A DNA stretch of 64,000 bases. It comes from Anaerolineae bacterium (lineage in GTDB: Bacteria; Chloroflexota; Anaerolineae; Anaerolineales; Anaerolineaceae). The DNA lies in the NCBI GenBank assembly GCA_013178095.1, contig JABLXK010000004.1, positions 124,001 to 188,000 on the forward strand, written 5' to 3'. Within the stretch, counting starts at the first letter, position 1. Each line of letters starts with the position of its first letter. Made by a program: the position numbers and the translations under genes. This document shows, piece after piece, positions 7,713 to 16,389 of this stretch. The notes under the pieces are model-generated. The model did no database searches. It was not told the DNA's origin and saw nothing but the letters and a program-made list of their open reading frames with translations.

Positions 7713-10547
7713 GTGAAAAAAAGTTTCGACAGCATTTCATCAAAAATTAATCAGCAAGCCATGGAACGGATGCGCCGTTTGGTGAACATCCTTCACTACA
7801 ATACTGAAGATAACCAGCAATTCCTTGATTACGCCCTGAGTGAAGCCATTGAACTGACACACAGTAGACTGGGTTATATCTATTTTTATAATGAGGCTGA
7901 ACAACAATTCACATTGAACACCTGGTCAAAGGAGGTAATGAAGGAGTGTACAATTCAGGATCCTCAAACAATCTACCAACTGGAAAAAACCGGACTATGG
8001 GGAGAGGCTGTCCGCCAGCGCAAGACCATCATTGAGAATGATTTTTATAAACCAAATCCGCTAAAAAAAGGTTACCCTGAGGGGCATGCCCCACTAAAGA
8101 AGTTTTTAACCGTTCCTATTTTTGATGAAGGCAAAATTGTCGCGGTGATCGGCGTTGCCAATAAAGAAACGGATTACGATGAATCGGACGCTCTGCAATT
8201 ATCCCTCTTGATGGATTCTGTCTGGAAAATCGTCGATCGCAGAATTGCATTATCGGCTTTTCGGGACAGCGAAACCAAGCTGCGCAGTTTGATCAATGCC
8301 ACGCAAGACATTGTCCTATTAAAGGACAAGGATTTCAAGCATGTAATGGTAAATCAGGCTGCACAACAATTCTTTCATCGTACAGAGAAAGAAATCATTG
8401 GAAAAACCGATTTTGATTTATTGCCAGCGGAGAGTGCCAGGGCTTGTAGATTATCCGATCAAAAAGCTCTTGAAAAAAAAGCTTTGGTTATCGAATATGA
8501 GCAAGTTCAAAATCAATTTTTCGAAGCTCGCAAATTTCCGGTACCTTTAAGCGATCAAACTGGAATCGGCTGTTTTATTACCGATATTACAAAACAGGTC
8601 AAAGCCGATGAGTCACTGCTGCTTCAATCCAAAGTCCTGGAAGCGGTGGCCAATGCGGTTGTGATTACCGATCCGGATGGCAAAATTGAATGGGTCAACC
8701 CGGCTTTCACCAAATTGACCGGATTTAACAATAACGAAAGCCAGGGGCGCAATCCCCGTGATTTGGTGCGATCTGGAGTGCAGGAAATTTCGTTTTATGC
8801 AGATATGTGGCAAACGATAAAAAAGAAAAAATCCTGGAAAGGAGTCCTGGTCAATCGCAAGAAAAATGGAAGCCTTTACTCTGAAGAAATGACTATCACT
8901 CCCCTCATAGGTGAAAAGGGGGAAATCCTGCACTTCATTGCCGTAAAGCAGGATATCACCGAACGCGAACAGCACGAAAAGGAATTGACCGTGATTGCCA
9001 ATGTATCGTCTGCCTTGCGCAACGCCCAAAACAAGCAGGAAATGCTTCCGGTGATCCTGGATCAATTGCTAGAGCAGCTTAAAATCGAAGGTGCCACGTT
9101 GATTTTGCATGATCCTCTATCAGACGAGATGGTGATCGAACTTGGCAGAGGTTTATGGGCGAACAGCACAGGTTTACGGATTCCTCCCGGCAAGGGTTTA
9201 TCCAGGAAGATCATGGAAAATGGTAAGCCTTGCGTTTATAACGATAGTCAGGATAATCCTGATTCATATTATAAGAATGTTTTTAAAAATTGCACTGCTT
9301 CAGCAGCGGTACCTTTGTCGGTGCAAGAACAAAAAATCGGCGCAATTTTTATTGGTACAAATCGAAAAATTACCGACCGGGATATTCGGTTGTTGAGTTC
9401 AATCGCGGATATTGCCGCCAGCGCCATCAATCGATCCACCCTTCACGAGAAAACTCAAGAGAAGGTGAAGCAATTGGACGCTCTGCGTACAATCGACCAG
9501 GCCATCAATACCAGCCTGGATCTAAAAGTAACTCTGAATGTCATCCTGAAACAAGCCAAAGAATTATTGACTTGCGATGCCCTCCTGGTGATGTTCAGCA
9601 AACCGCAAACAATGACTCTGGAATACGCCGCCAGTCTTGGATTTCGAACCAGGGATATTGAACATACCAGTTTTCGAATCGGAAAAGGATTTGCCGGAAG
9701 GTCCATATTGGAACGTCAAACCGTCAGTATTGACCTTGCAGAAATCGATTCCGAAACCCTCCCCGAAGAACAACTGTTTTTTGTCGAAAAGTTCCATTCG
9801 GTGCATTCCGTCCCGTTATCGGTAAAAGGCAACGTGAAAGGGATCCTGATCGCGTGTTACTCGCGGCCTTTTAGACAGTCCATTGAATGGCAGGAAATTC
9901 TGAACACCCTGGCCACTCAGATCGCCATAGCGATTGATAATAATGAGTTGTTTGAAGGCTTGCAGCAATCGACCTTCAATCTTTCGGTTGCTTACAACGA
10001 GACAATTGAAGGGTGGGCAAAGGCGCTTGATTTACGCGATCATGAAACGGGTGATCACTCCAAACGCGTGGCGCAAATGACAATCGACCTGGCTTATGAA
10101 TTGGGAATCAAAAATGAGAGTATTGGTGATATTATGCGCGGCGCCTACCTGCATGATATCGGCAAAATGGGAATTCCCGACGCAGTCCTGAACAAACCCG
10201 GCAAATTGACCGATGAGGAATGGGACATGGTTCGCCGGCATCCTCAATTTGCGTATGACATGCTATCGTCCATAAAATATCTGCAGCCCGCTTTGGATAT
10301 TCCCTACTGCCATCATGAGAAATGGGATGGCAGCGGTTATCCGCGCGGATTGAAAGGCGAAGAAATCCCCCTGGCTGCCCGTATTTTCGCAGTAGTGGAC
10401 GTTTGGGACGCGCTCATTTCCGACCGTCCTTATCGTAAAGCCTGGACAGAAGAAAAAGCGATGCAATATTTACAAGAACAGTCAGGAAAACATTTTGATC
10501 CGCAAGTCATTAATGCTTTTTTCAAAATGAAGAATCAAAATTATTAA
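7713..10547 (+). CDS. GAF-PAS-PAS-GAF-GAF-HD-GYP cyclic-di-GMP phosphodiesterase
   Basis: A soluble sensor protein of 944 residues if started at GTG 7713; an in-frame ATG at 7614 would add 33 A+T-rich codons but precedes the best promoter. Domains in order: GAF-like (about 25-190), PAS (190-300), PAS (305-425), GAF (430-580), GAF (590-745) and HD-GYP (765-940). The HD-GYP domain is complete: RDHETGDHS, HDIGK, and the diagnostic HHEKWDGSGYPRGLKG followed by a DVWDAL segment. It should therefore bind metal and hydrolyse cyclic di-GMP to pGpG or GMP. No membrane segment is present. It lies directly upstream of a cyclic-di-GMP riboswitch, so it may tune the signal that controls the next operon. 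What the sensory domains detect is unknown. Confidence 0.92.
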   Translation: MKKSFDSISSKINQQAMERMRRLVNILHYNTEDNQQFLDYALSEAIELTHSRLGYIYFYNEAEQQFTLNTWSKEVMKECTIQDPQTIYQLEKTGLWGEAVRQRKTIIENDFYKPNPLKKGYPEGHAPLKKFLTVPIFDEGKIVAVIGVANKETDYDESDALQLSLLMDSVWKIVDRRIALSAFRDSETKLRSLINATQDIVLLKDKDFKHVMVNQAAQQFFHRTEKEIIGKTDFDLLPAESARACRLSDQKALEKKALVIEYEQVQNQFFEARKFPVPLSDQTGIGCFITDITKQVKADESLLLQSKVLEAVANAVVITDPDGKIEWVNPAFTKLTGFNNNESQGRNPRDLVRSGVQEISFYADMWQTIKKKKSWKGVLVNRKKNGSLYSEEMTITPLIGEKGEILHFIAVKQDITEREQHEKELTVIANVSSALRNAQNKQEMLPVILDQLLEQLKIEGATLILHDPLSDEMVIELGRGLWANSTGLRIPPGKGLSRKIMENGKPCVYNDSQDNPDSYYKNVFKNCTASAAVPLSVQEQKIGAIFIGTNRKITDRDIRLLSSIADIAASAINRSTLHEKTQEKVKQLDALRTIDQAINTSLDLKVTLNVILKQAKELLTCDALLVMFSKPQTMTLEYAASLGFRTRDIEHTSFRIGKGFAGRSILERQTVSIDLAEIDSETLPEEQLFFVEKFHSVHSVPLSVKGNVKGILIACYSRPFRQSIEWQEILNTLATQIAIAIDNNELFEGLQQSTFNLSVAYNETIEGWAKALDLRDHETGDHSKRVAQMTIDLAYELGIKNESIGDIMRGAYLHDIGKMGIPDAVLNKPGKLTDEEWDMVRRHPQFAYDMLSSIKYLQPALDIPYCHHEKWDGSGYPRGLKGEEIPLAARIFAVVDVWDALISDRPYRKAWTEEKAMQYLQEQSGKHFDPQVINAFFKMKNQNY

Positions 10548-10599
10548 CTGGTATTAATAAATAAATAATTGTTAATGAAGATTTTACTGTCGTTTATAT

Positions 10600-10628
10600 T
10601 TTAATAAAAATTATTTCAGGTTTATAAT
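10600..10628 (+). promoter_or_regulatory. Candidate promoter of the riboswitch operon
   Basis: A perfect TATAAT (10623-10628) is preceded at 17 bp by a weak TTTAAT. The predicted start of transcription (about 10635) falls at the 5' edge of the riboswitch, the expected geometry. Confidence 0.45.
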
Positions 10629-10630
10629 AA

Positions 10631-10725
10631 AAAACGATAAAGGCAAACCCAGCGAAAACTGGCGACGCAAAGCTACTGGTCTAAAGCGGTTTATGAATCG
10701 CAATGATCGCAGAGCTGCCGAAAAT
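10631..10725 (+). promoter_or_regulatory. Class I cyclic-di-GMP riboswitch (GEMM-I)
   Basis: The conserved aptamer blocks occur in order. An AGGCAAACC block (10641-10649) is followed by the P2 hairpin CCAG/CTGG with a GAAA-type loop, the GACGCAAAGC junction (10663-10672), a CTGGTCTAAAG block entering the P3 arm, and a closing GCTGCCGA that pairs with GGCA. This matches the well-known GEMM-I aptamer. It is followed 20 nt later by a strong terminator-like hairpin and then the secreted-protein operon. The direction of control (on or off) cannot be told by eye. Confidence 0.85.
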
Positions 10726-10743
10726 AATGGAATTAATTTTTCC

Positions 10744-10797
10744 AATCTCTTTTCGTTGGGGGGATGCCAAACCAAAACGAAAGGAGATTATTTTATT
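10744..10797 (+). terminator. Riboswitch expression platform: terminator hairpin
   Basis: A 14-bp stem with one G-U pair (10744-10757 with 10776-10789) and an 18-nt loop is followed by ATTTTATT. The T tract is interrupted but the stem is very stable. Its position between the aptamer and the first gene makes it the likely switch element. The remaining 110 bp to the gene hold only a GGAG Shine-Dalgarno at about 10899. Confidence 0.7.
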
Positions 10798-10906
10798 AAA
10801 TTACTTTTCTTCTTATGATTCCCAGTAAGGGAAGACCAAATCTTTCAAATTACAAAATTAATTAATCAACCTCAACCAATGAGTGAAGAACAATCAAGGA
10901 GCATAA

Positions 10907-11299
10907 ATGTCACTCTCAAATTTATTGAAACCGAAATATATCGCCATCGCTTTAATCATCCTGGTTCTCGCCGTCGTGGCTTTTGGTTATGCGGCAGCAA
11001 ACGTCGTTCCGGAAAGCGGTGCGGGTGAAGGTGTGGGCACCATCAGCGGTTACACAATCGATAATATTGCTTACACGCTGCTTGTTACCGACCCAACCTC
11101 TGTCTCCAGTGTCACTTTTGATGTAACCCCTACCAGCGGAGCTGAAGCACCTACTCAGGTCAAAATCTCCGTCGATTCGGGTTCAACCTGGATTGATTGC
11201 ACAGGTCCCACAACCAATGCCTGGGCTTGCGCTTTTACAGTCGGTTCGGAACCGGAAATTTCAGCCCTTAGCTCAATGCAAGTTGTTGCAGTCCAATAA
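10907..11299 (+). CDS. Small secreted protein with SipW-type signal anchor (putative fibre or surface subunit)
   Basis: This 130-residue protein has a Lys-containing N-terminal tail (1-10), one long hydrophobic helix (11-29) and an Ala-rich exit (FGYAAANVVPES), followed by a Gly/Ser/Thr-rich, beta-strand-like domain with a GTISGYT motif. Two cysteines (98 and 108) could form a disulfide. The N-terminus resembles substrates of SipW-like peptidases more than an ordinary Sec signal, and the next gene encodes such a peptidase. The gene is preceded by an AAGGAGC Shine-Dalgarno and is the first gene under the cyclic-di-GMP riboswitch. I infer a matrix, fibre or pilin-like surface protein; no named family is recognised. 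Confidence 0.7.
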   Translation: MSLSNLLKPKYIAIALIILVLAVVAFGYAAANVVPESGAGEGVGTISGYTIDNIAYTLLVTDPTSVSSVTFDVTPTSGAEAPTQVKISVDSGSTWIDCTGPTTNAWACAFTVGSEPEISALSSMQVVAVQ

Positions 11300-11313
11300 A
11301 TAAATCGTTTTCG

Positions 11314-11344
11314 TTTAGCCTGGATTGAATAATTCCAGGCTAAA
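11314..11344 (+). other. Intercistronic stem-loop between secreted protein and its peptidase
   Basis: A perfect 11-bp stem (11314-11324 with 11334-11344) has a 9-nt loop and no T tract. The first in-frame start codon of the next gene (TTG 11325) lies in the loop. Such hairpins often stabilise the upstream message or reduce downstream translation, which would suit an abundant substrate and a scarce processing enzyme. Confidence 0.6.
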
Positions 11345-12743
11345 CTCCCAGGCAGCATTGAAAGACAAAAATACGGTAAGTCATCCGGTTTTTTCTGCAT
11401 TTCTACTGATTCTGGTAATTTCGTGCTGGATCTTGTTCGCCCCAAGTGAGGTTGGCGGTCAAACCACCTATATAATCCTGATCGGCAATAGCATGGAACC
11501 CGGCTTCCATATCAACGATCTGGTTCTGGTCCGTACTTCGAGAGAATACAGGGTAAATGATATAGTTGCTTATAAGCAACCCGATGTAGGGGTTGTGTTT
11601 CACCGCATTCGACAATCACAGAATGGTTATTTCGTAATGAAGGGGGATCATAATTCTTGGGAAGATTCATATCATCCAACCGCCAATGAAGTGGTTGGCA
11701 AGTTGTGGATACGCATTCCAAAGGCAGGGTTGATATTGACGGTTTTTAGAACTCCAATCGGTTTTACATTTTTGGTAATTATTATTACACTCCTGTTATT
11801 ATTTTTCATTTTTTCTGATTGGATTATTGGCAGGAAGCAAAGAAATAAAAGGAATTCTTGTGAATCTGGATTTTTTAAAATAAATCATAAGGATAAAAAT
11901 GTAATGGATATGTATAACAAACTTTCCGATTTTCTATACATAATATTCGCATTTTTTTTTGCTGCTTTTTTCCTGGCAATTGCTTCTTTTTCAAGCCCCA
12001 TTGAAAGCTCTATATCCGACGATTATGAATTTATGAACTATGGCACTTTCAGTTATTCATCCGAAGTGCCGGATGATATCTATGATAACGAAACTTTAAA
12101 CTCCGGCGATCCAATCTACCGTCAGATCAATGATCGGTTCATGGTCAGCTTTACCTATGAATTGAAATCCGAAATGCCGATTTCTGCCATAGAAGGAACT
12201 TACCAGATGGTGGGAATTATCAGCGAAGCCAGCGGTTGGGAAAAAACGATCCAATTAACTGCTCCAGCTCTGATCAATATAAAAAAGTTCACATCTTCTG
12301 CAGAGGTTAACCTAAATATTGTACAATCCGTGATTGACAATTTTGAAGAACAAACAGGTATCACCAGCAATCGGTATACATTGACCATCCAACCTCAAGT
12401 GAACTTGGCATGCAAGATCGGTGGTAGAAAAGTAATAAATGTTTTTACACCCGAATTTCAATTCAGCATGGATGATCAAAAATTAGTCTTAATTCAAGAT
12501 AATTCCAAAACTGCAACCGATATACTTAATCCAACGCAAGTGGGGGTTGCCGCAGGTTTTCGCAAATCAGCCAACACCCTTTCCATTCTTGGCTTGAAAA
12601 TAAATGTTCTGTTAGCACGGATCATATCTGTTTATTTAATCGTAGCCGTAATTATTGCCGCATTGTGGTTTTCTGTAAAAAACGGATATTTACAACTCAA
12701 CCATTTGAGATCACGCGTAATCAGGAAAGTAGTTAAAAAATGA
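11325..12743 (+). CDS. SipW-like (S26B) signal peptidase fused to a DUF5305-like domain
   Basis: A 472-residue two-part protein. The N-terminal third (about 24-165) is a signal peptidase I: a membrane helix, catalytic Ser56 in IGNSMEP, His93 in VFHRI in place of the bacterial Lys, the KGDHNSWED box and a second helix. Ser-His dyads define the S26B (ER/archaeal/SipW) type. After a basic linker comes another helix (203-222), a large extracytoplasmic beta-rich domain (225-420; GTFSYSSEVP and VSFTYEL segments) and a last helix (about 430-455), resembling DUF5305. The start is TTG 11325 or TTG 11358; no ATG is suitable. It should cleave the product of the preceding gene and overlaps the next gene by 4 bp. 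Confidence 0.8.
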   Translation: MNNSRLNSQAALKDKNTVSHPVFSAFLLILVISCWILFAPSEVGGQTTYIILIGNSMEPGFHINDLVLVRTSREYRVNDIVAYKQPDVGVVFHRIRQSQNGYFVMKGDHNSWEDSYHPTANEVVGKLWIRIPKAGLILTVFRTPIGFTFLVIIITLLLLFFIFSDWIIGRKQRNKRNSCESGFFKINHKDKNVMDMYNKLSDFLYIIFAFFFAAFFLAIASFSSPIESSISDDYEFMNYGTFSYSSEVPDDIYDNETLNSGDPIYRQINDRFMVSFTYELKSEMPISAIEGTYQMVGIISEASGWEKTIQLTAPALINIKKFTSSAEVNLNIVQSVIDNFEEQTGITSNRYTLTIQPQVNLACKIGGRKVINVFTPEFQFSMDDQKLVLIQDNSKTATDILNPTQVGVAAGFRKSANTLSILGLKINVLLARIISVYLIVAVIIAALWFSVKNGYLQLNHLRSRVIRKVVKK

Positions 12744-13126
12744 GTAAAAAAATTATCTTAATTCTTTTAATCAGCGTACCGGTTTTAATATTATTCAGCG
12801 CCATCATGGCCAGCACATCCTCCAATATCGTGGCAGAATCAGGAGTGGAATACCAAACTGAGGAAGTCACTGCCGACCAATTGAAACCTCCCGACTGCAA
12901 TGGATTAAATCTATCCAGTTATTATGTGAACAGCGATGGTTCAACCACCAACGATCTTGTCCTGGGATCTTCCGGTTCCGACGCGCTGATTGGAAATGAA
13001 GGAAATGATTGTATTGTTGGCGGCAGCGGAGACGATACTCTGGATGGCGGAGACGGGACCGATATTTGCATCGGGGGAGATGGAACGGATAATTTTTCCA
13101 ATTGCGAAACACAAATCGACTCATAG
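12740..13126 (+). CDS. Membrane-anchored or secreted RTX-type calcium-binding protein
   Basis: This 128-residue protein has one N-terminal hydrophobic helix (4-23). Its C-terminal half carries glycine-aspartate nonapeptide-like repeats (GSSGSDALIGNEGND, GGSGDDTLDGGDGTD and GGDGTD) typical of RTX calcium-binding beta rolls. Four cysteines (53, 91, 110 and 122) flank or interrupt the repeats. Its ATG overlaps the peptidase stop as ATGA, so it is translationally coupled and belongs to the riboswitch operon. The role is probably a calcium-stabilised surface component. It is much shorter than RTX toxins and is not one of them. Confidence 0.75.
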   Translation: MSKKIILILLISVPVLILFSAIMASTSSNIVAESGVEYQTEEVTADQLKPPDCNGLNLSSYYVNSDGSTTNDLVLGSSGSDALIGNEGNDCIVGGSGDDTLDGGDGTDICIGGDGTDNFSNCETQIDS

Positions 13127-13143
13127 CAAGAAGCCGATATTCA

Positions 13144-13172
13144 TTGACGCTGAGAACTTTTCATGCTATCAT
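13144..13172 (+). promoter_or_regulatory. Promoter of the argGH leader
   Basis: TTGACG (13144-13149), a 17-bp spacer and TATCAT (13167-13172) give a good promoter 20 bp after the RTX gene. The predicted start is near 13179. It is about 225 bp before argG and is followed by a small ORF and a terminator hairpin. Confidence 0.65.
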
Positions 13173-13187
13173 CTGCCCATTGTAAAT

Positions 13188-13292
13188 ATGAATACGCAAT
13201 TCGTGCATGCCTGCTTACGACGACAGCCGACCTCATCCTTACCCACCGGATTGGTTGGCTTTTTCCGCTTGCTTGAATTGAAGAATTCATAA
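13188..13292 (+). CDS. Possible 34-codon leader ORF upstream of argG
   Basis: An ATG about 9 nt after the predicted transcription start opens a 34-codon frame that contains a tandem Arg-Arg (two rare CGA codons) followed by Gln-Pro, plus a further Arg near the end. There is no Shine-Dalgarno, so it would be near-leaderless. A terminator follows 34 nt after its stop and then argG, the geometry of an arginine attenuator. Against this, FVHACLRRQP resembles the start of uroporphyrinogen decarboxylase (HemE), so it could be an eroded gene fragment. Translation is unproven. Confidence 0.3.
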   Translation: MNTQFVHACLRRQPTSSLPTGLVGFFRLLELKNS

Positions 13293-13325
13293 TATTTCAA
13301 AATAGAGCATCTGAACGAACGAGAG

Positions 13326-13356
13326 AAGCTTTCCGAATTCCGGAAGGCTTTTTTGT
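13326..13356 (+). terminator. Terminator or attenuator hairpin before argG
   Basis: A stem AGCTTTCCG/CGGAAGGCT (13327-13335 with 13341-13349, one G-U pair) around a 5-nt loop is followed by a T tract (TTTTTTGTTTTT). It lies between a good promoter and argG, about 48 bp before the argG ATG, so it either ends a short transcript or attenuates argGH. Confidence 0.75.
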
Positions 13357-13403
13357 TTTTCGGGCTTTATTCCAATATTCAAATTATCTAAGGAGAAAAT
13401 ATC

Positions 13404-14693
13404 ATGGCAAAAACAATCTCAAAATCATCCATAAAAAAAGTAGTATTGGCATACTCAGGAGGACTGGATACTTCTGTCATTGTTTCCTGGCTGAAGGAAA
13501 ATTATGGCTGTGAAGTGATCTGTTACACTGCCGATGTCGGCCAGGGCGAAGAACTCTCTCACTTGCCCGAGAAAGCGGTTGCGACCGGCGCCAGCAAGAT
13601 TTTTATTGAAGACCTGACCGATGAGTTTGCCGGTGAATATTTATTTAAATTGCTGCGTTCGGGAGCAATCTATGAAGGGAAATATCTCCTGGGTACATCC
13701 ATCGCCCGCCCTTTGATCGCCCAGCACATGGTCAAAATTGCCCAGCAGGAAGGCGCCGATGCGGTCGCTCACGGCTGCACGGGCAAGGGCAACGATCAGG
13801 TGCGTTTTGAGTTGACTGTCATGGCGCTTGATCCCAGCCTGAGGGTTATCGCGCCCTGGCGTGAATGGGATATCACTTCGCGTGAAGATGCACTGGCCTA
13901 CGCCGAAGCGCACAACATCCCGGTTTCTTCCAGCCTGAAGTCCATCTACAGCCGCGATCGCAATTTGTGGCATTTATCGCACGAAGGCGGCATTTTGGAA
14001 GACACCTGGAATGAGGCTGACGAAGGCATGTTCCAACTCTCAGTATCACCCGAAGAAGCGCCCGACCAACCGGAATACCTCGAGTTGGGGTTCGAGGATG
14101 GTTTTCCTGTGAAGTTGAATGGGAACTCCATCTCCCCCGCCAATCTTATCAAGGAACTCAACCAGATCGGCGGCAAGCACGGCATCGGCCGGGTGGACAT
14201 GGTCGAGAACCGTCTGGTTGGAATGAAATCGCGCGGTGTATACGAAACGCCTGGCGGAACGATCCTGGTGGCGGCGCACCAGGACCTTGAATCCATTTGC
14301 CTGGATCGCGACACGCTTCATTACAAACATCTGCTCGCCCAGCGGTATGCGGAACTGGTCTACAATGGCCAATGGTTCACTCCCCTGCGCGAGGCAATGG
14401 ATGCTTTCGTGGACGTTACCCAGAAGCATATGACCGGTACTGTGAAGATGAAGCTCTATAAAGGCAGCGCAATCGCAGTTGCCCGCAAAAGCCCCTATAG
14501 CCTCTATAACGAAGAATTTGCCACTTTTGCCCAGGATAGCGTGTACGATCAAAGCGACGCGGCCGGTTTTATAAGCCTGTTTGGTCTTCCAATGAGAGTG
14601 GCTGCCATCCGCGATCTCAAAACCTCAGCGGCTCTGTATGGCGCGACCGATTCCGTACCCGAACTCGGTTATGAAAAGGTGCAGCGTGACTAA
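13404..14693 (+). CDS. argG: Argininosuccinate synthase
   Basis: A 429-residue ATP-dependent ligase joining citrulline and aspartate to argininosuccinate, the penultimate step of arginine synthesis. The N-terminal P-loop AYSGGLDTS (ATP pyrophosphatase motif), the [16 protein letters not shown] block and the [18 protein letters not shown] block are all present. The first ten residues are a short extra Lys/Ser-rich tail. The start ATG has an AAGGAG 8 nt upstream. The stop codon overlaps the argH start, so the two are translationally coupled. An upstream promoter-ORF-terminator leader suggests attenuation. Confidence 0.97.
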   Translation: MAKTISKSSIKKVVLAYSGGLDTSVIVSWLKENYGCEVICYTADVGQGEELSHLPEKAVATGASKIFIEDLTDEFAGEYLFKLLRSGAIYEGKYLLGTSIARPLIAQHMVKIAQQEGADAVAHGCTGKGNDQVRFELTVMALDPSLRVIAPWREWDITSREDALAYAEAHNIPVSSSLKSIYSRDRNLWHLSHEGGILEDTWNEADEGMFQLSVSPEEAPDQPEYLELGFEDGFPVKLNGNSISPANLIKELNQIGGKHGIGRVDMVENRLVGMKSRGVYETPGGTILVAAHQDLESICLDRDTLHYKHLLAQRYAELVYNGQWFTPLREAMDAFVDVTQKHMTGTVKMKLYKGSAIAVARKSPYSLYNEEFATFAQDSVYDQSDAAGFISLFGLPMRVAAIRDLKTSAALYGATDSVPELGYEKVQRD

Positions 14694-16059
14694 ATTGTGG
14701 GGCGGTCGCTTTGCCGGCGGAGTTGATCCGCTGGCATGGCAATATAACGCGTCCATTTCTTTTGATTTCCGTCTTGCCAAGGTGGATATTCAGGGATCAA
14801 AAGCCTGGGCGAAAGGGCTCCGTAAAGCGGGAGTGATCCGGGCGGATGAACTAGACCTGATTTTGGATGGATTGGAGAAAATCTCTTACGAAATCGAGGC
14901 TTCCGAATTTTACATCCAACCTGCTGACGAAGACGTGCACACCGCTATCGAGCGGCGGCTGACGGAACTGGTCGGTGCGGCCGGTGGCAAACTGCATACC
15001 GGTCGCAGCCGCAACGATCAGGTGGCTACCGATTTGGCGCTGTGGATGATCGAGGCTTTGGAAGTAATAGAAAAAAACATAAAAGAAGTTCAATTATCTT
15101 TAATTAAAAGATCTGAAAAAGATTTTGGCATAATTATAAATGGCTATACGCATTTACAGCAATCCCAGCCAATTCTTCTAAGTCATTGGTGGCTATCTCA
15201 TTTTTGGCCCTTGATGCGCGATCGGCAGCGTTTGGCGGAACTGAAAAAGCGCGCTTCCGTGCTGCCGCTGGGATCCGGCGCAATGGCAGGAACCCCCTAC
15301 CCGATCGATCGTAAATTTCTGGCAGCCGAATTGGGGCTGGATTCAATCTCCCCCAACAGCATCGATGCCGTTGCCAATCGCGATACTGTCGCGGAATTTT
15401 TGTTTACCGCTTCCCTCCTCGCGGTGCATTTATCCAAGCTTTCCGAGGCATTGATCTTATTTTCAACTGCAGAATTTGGATTCATTCACCTGTCGGATGC
15501 CTACACCACCGGGTCCAGTTTGATGCCGCAAAAGAAAAATCCCGACACGCTTGAGTTGACGCGTGGAAAAACAGGAACGATCATCGGCCGGCTAACCGGA
15601 TTGCTGGCCGCGCTCAAAGGGCTGCCTTCAAGTTACGACAAGGACTTGCAGGAGGATAAAATGCCCCTGTTCGAAACCTATGATAGTCTGTGCTTAATGC
15701 TGCCGGTCATGGCAGGCTTGCTGGAATCCCTGGAGGTGGATGCCGGGCGTATACATTCAGCCCTCAATCCGGCAATCCTGGCCACTGATCTGGCGGATTA
15801 CCTGGTTGCGAAAGGGATTCCATTTCGTGAGGCGCATTCCCTGGTCGGGCAAGTTATCCGCAAATCGGAAGGACTTCACGTACCGTTGCATCAATTGCCT
15901 TTGAAAGATTTTCTGGCGGTCAACCCGGCCTTCACTGCCGATGTGTTTGACGTCTTCGATTTTGAGAAGTCTATTTCCAAACGCAACCTTCCCGGAGGGA
16001 CCGCTCCCGCTGCTGTACAGGAGCAGATTGCGCTGGCCAAACATTTGGCTGGGCTTTAA
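14686..16059 (+). CDS. argH: Argininosuccinate lyase
   Basis: A protein of about 457 residues of the fumarase/aspartase superfamily that splits argininosuccinate into arginine and fumarate. Evidence: the N-terminal KLWGGRF, the [13 protein letters not shown] motif, the THLQQSQP motif and the superfamily signature [12 protein letters not shown] with its catalytic serine loop. GTG 14686 is chosen as start: it overlaps the argG stop by 8 nt, has an AAGGTG ahead of it and gives the expected family N-terminus. ATG 14671 in frame is an alternative. Length is normal. Confidence 0.96.
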   Translation: MTKLWGGRFAGGVDPLAWQYNASISFDFRLAKVDIQGSKAWAKGLRKAGVIRADELDLILDGLEKISYEIEASEFYIQPADEDVHTAIERRLTELVGAAGGKLHTGRSRNDQVATDLALWMIEALEVIEKNIKEVQLSLIKRSEKDFGIIINGYTHLQQSQPILLSHWWLSHFWPLMRDRQRLAELKKRASVLPLGSGAMAGTPYPIDRKFLAAELGLDSISPNSIDAVANRDTVAEFLFTASLLAVHLSKLSEALILFSTAEFGFIHLSDAYTTGSSLMPQKKNPDTLELTRGKTGTIIGRLTGLLAALKGLPSSYDKDLQEDKMPLFETYDSLCLMLPVMAGLLESLEVDAGRIHSALNPAILATDLADYLVAKGIPFREAHSLVGQVIRKSEGLHVPLHQLPLKDFLAVNPAFTADVFDVFDFEKSISKRNLPGGTAPAAVQEQIALAKHLAGL

Positions 16060-16064
16060 ATACC

Positions 16065-16092
16065 TTGACGAAAATAACAAAAACCATATAAT
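16065..16092 (+). promoter_or_regulatory. Promoter of the trpB2 T-box transcript
   Basis: TTGACG (16065-16070), a 16-bp spacer and a perfect TATAAT (16087-16092), starting 6 bp after the argH stop. The predicted start at about 16099 leads straight into the T-box leader. Confidence 0.8.
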
Positions 16093-16320
16093 TGTCGCCA
16101 ACATATCAAAAGGCTTTGAAGAGGACGAGTAAGCGCTGAACGCCGGCACAGAGAGCAGGAACCTGGTGAAAATCCTGCCCAAAACGACAGCACTGAATGG
16201 ACCTCGGAGCCGCAGAGCAAAAGTCCAATATACGAGTAGCTTGAGCCGGGTTGTTCCCGTTACAGGACCAGGGTATAAACCGAGGTATAAATCGGCCGTA
16301 CCCGAAAAGAGTGAGCTGGC

Positions 16321-16353
16321 AAATCCCCAATCTGCATCACCGGGGATTTTTTG
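16321..16353 (+). other. Terminator-like hairpin inside the T-box leader (stem III position)
   Basis: An 8-9-bp stem (arms at about 16321-16328 and 16341-16349) is followed by TTTTTT. It sits where T-box stem III is expected but has the stem plus T-run form of an intrinsic terminator. Confidence 0.55.
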
Positions 16354-16389
16354 TTAGGCACAGCTTAAATTGGGTGGCACCACGGACAT

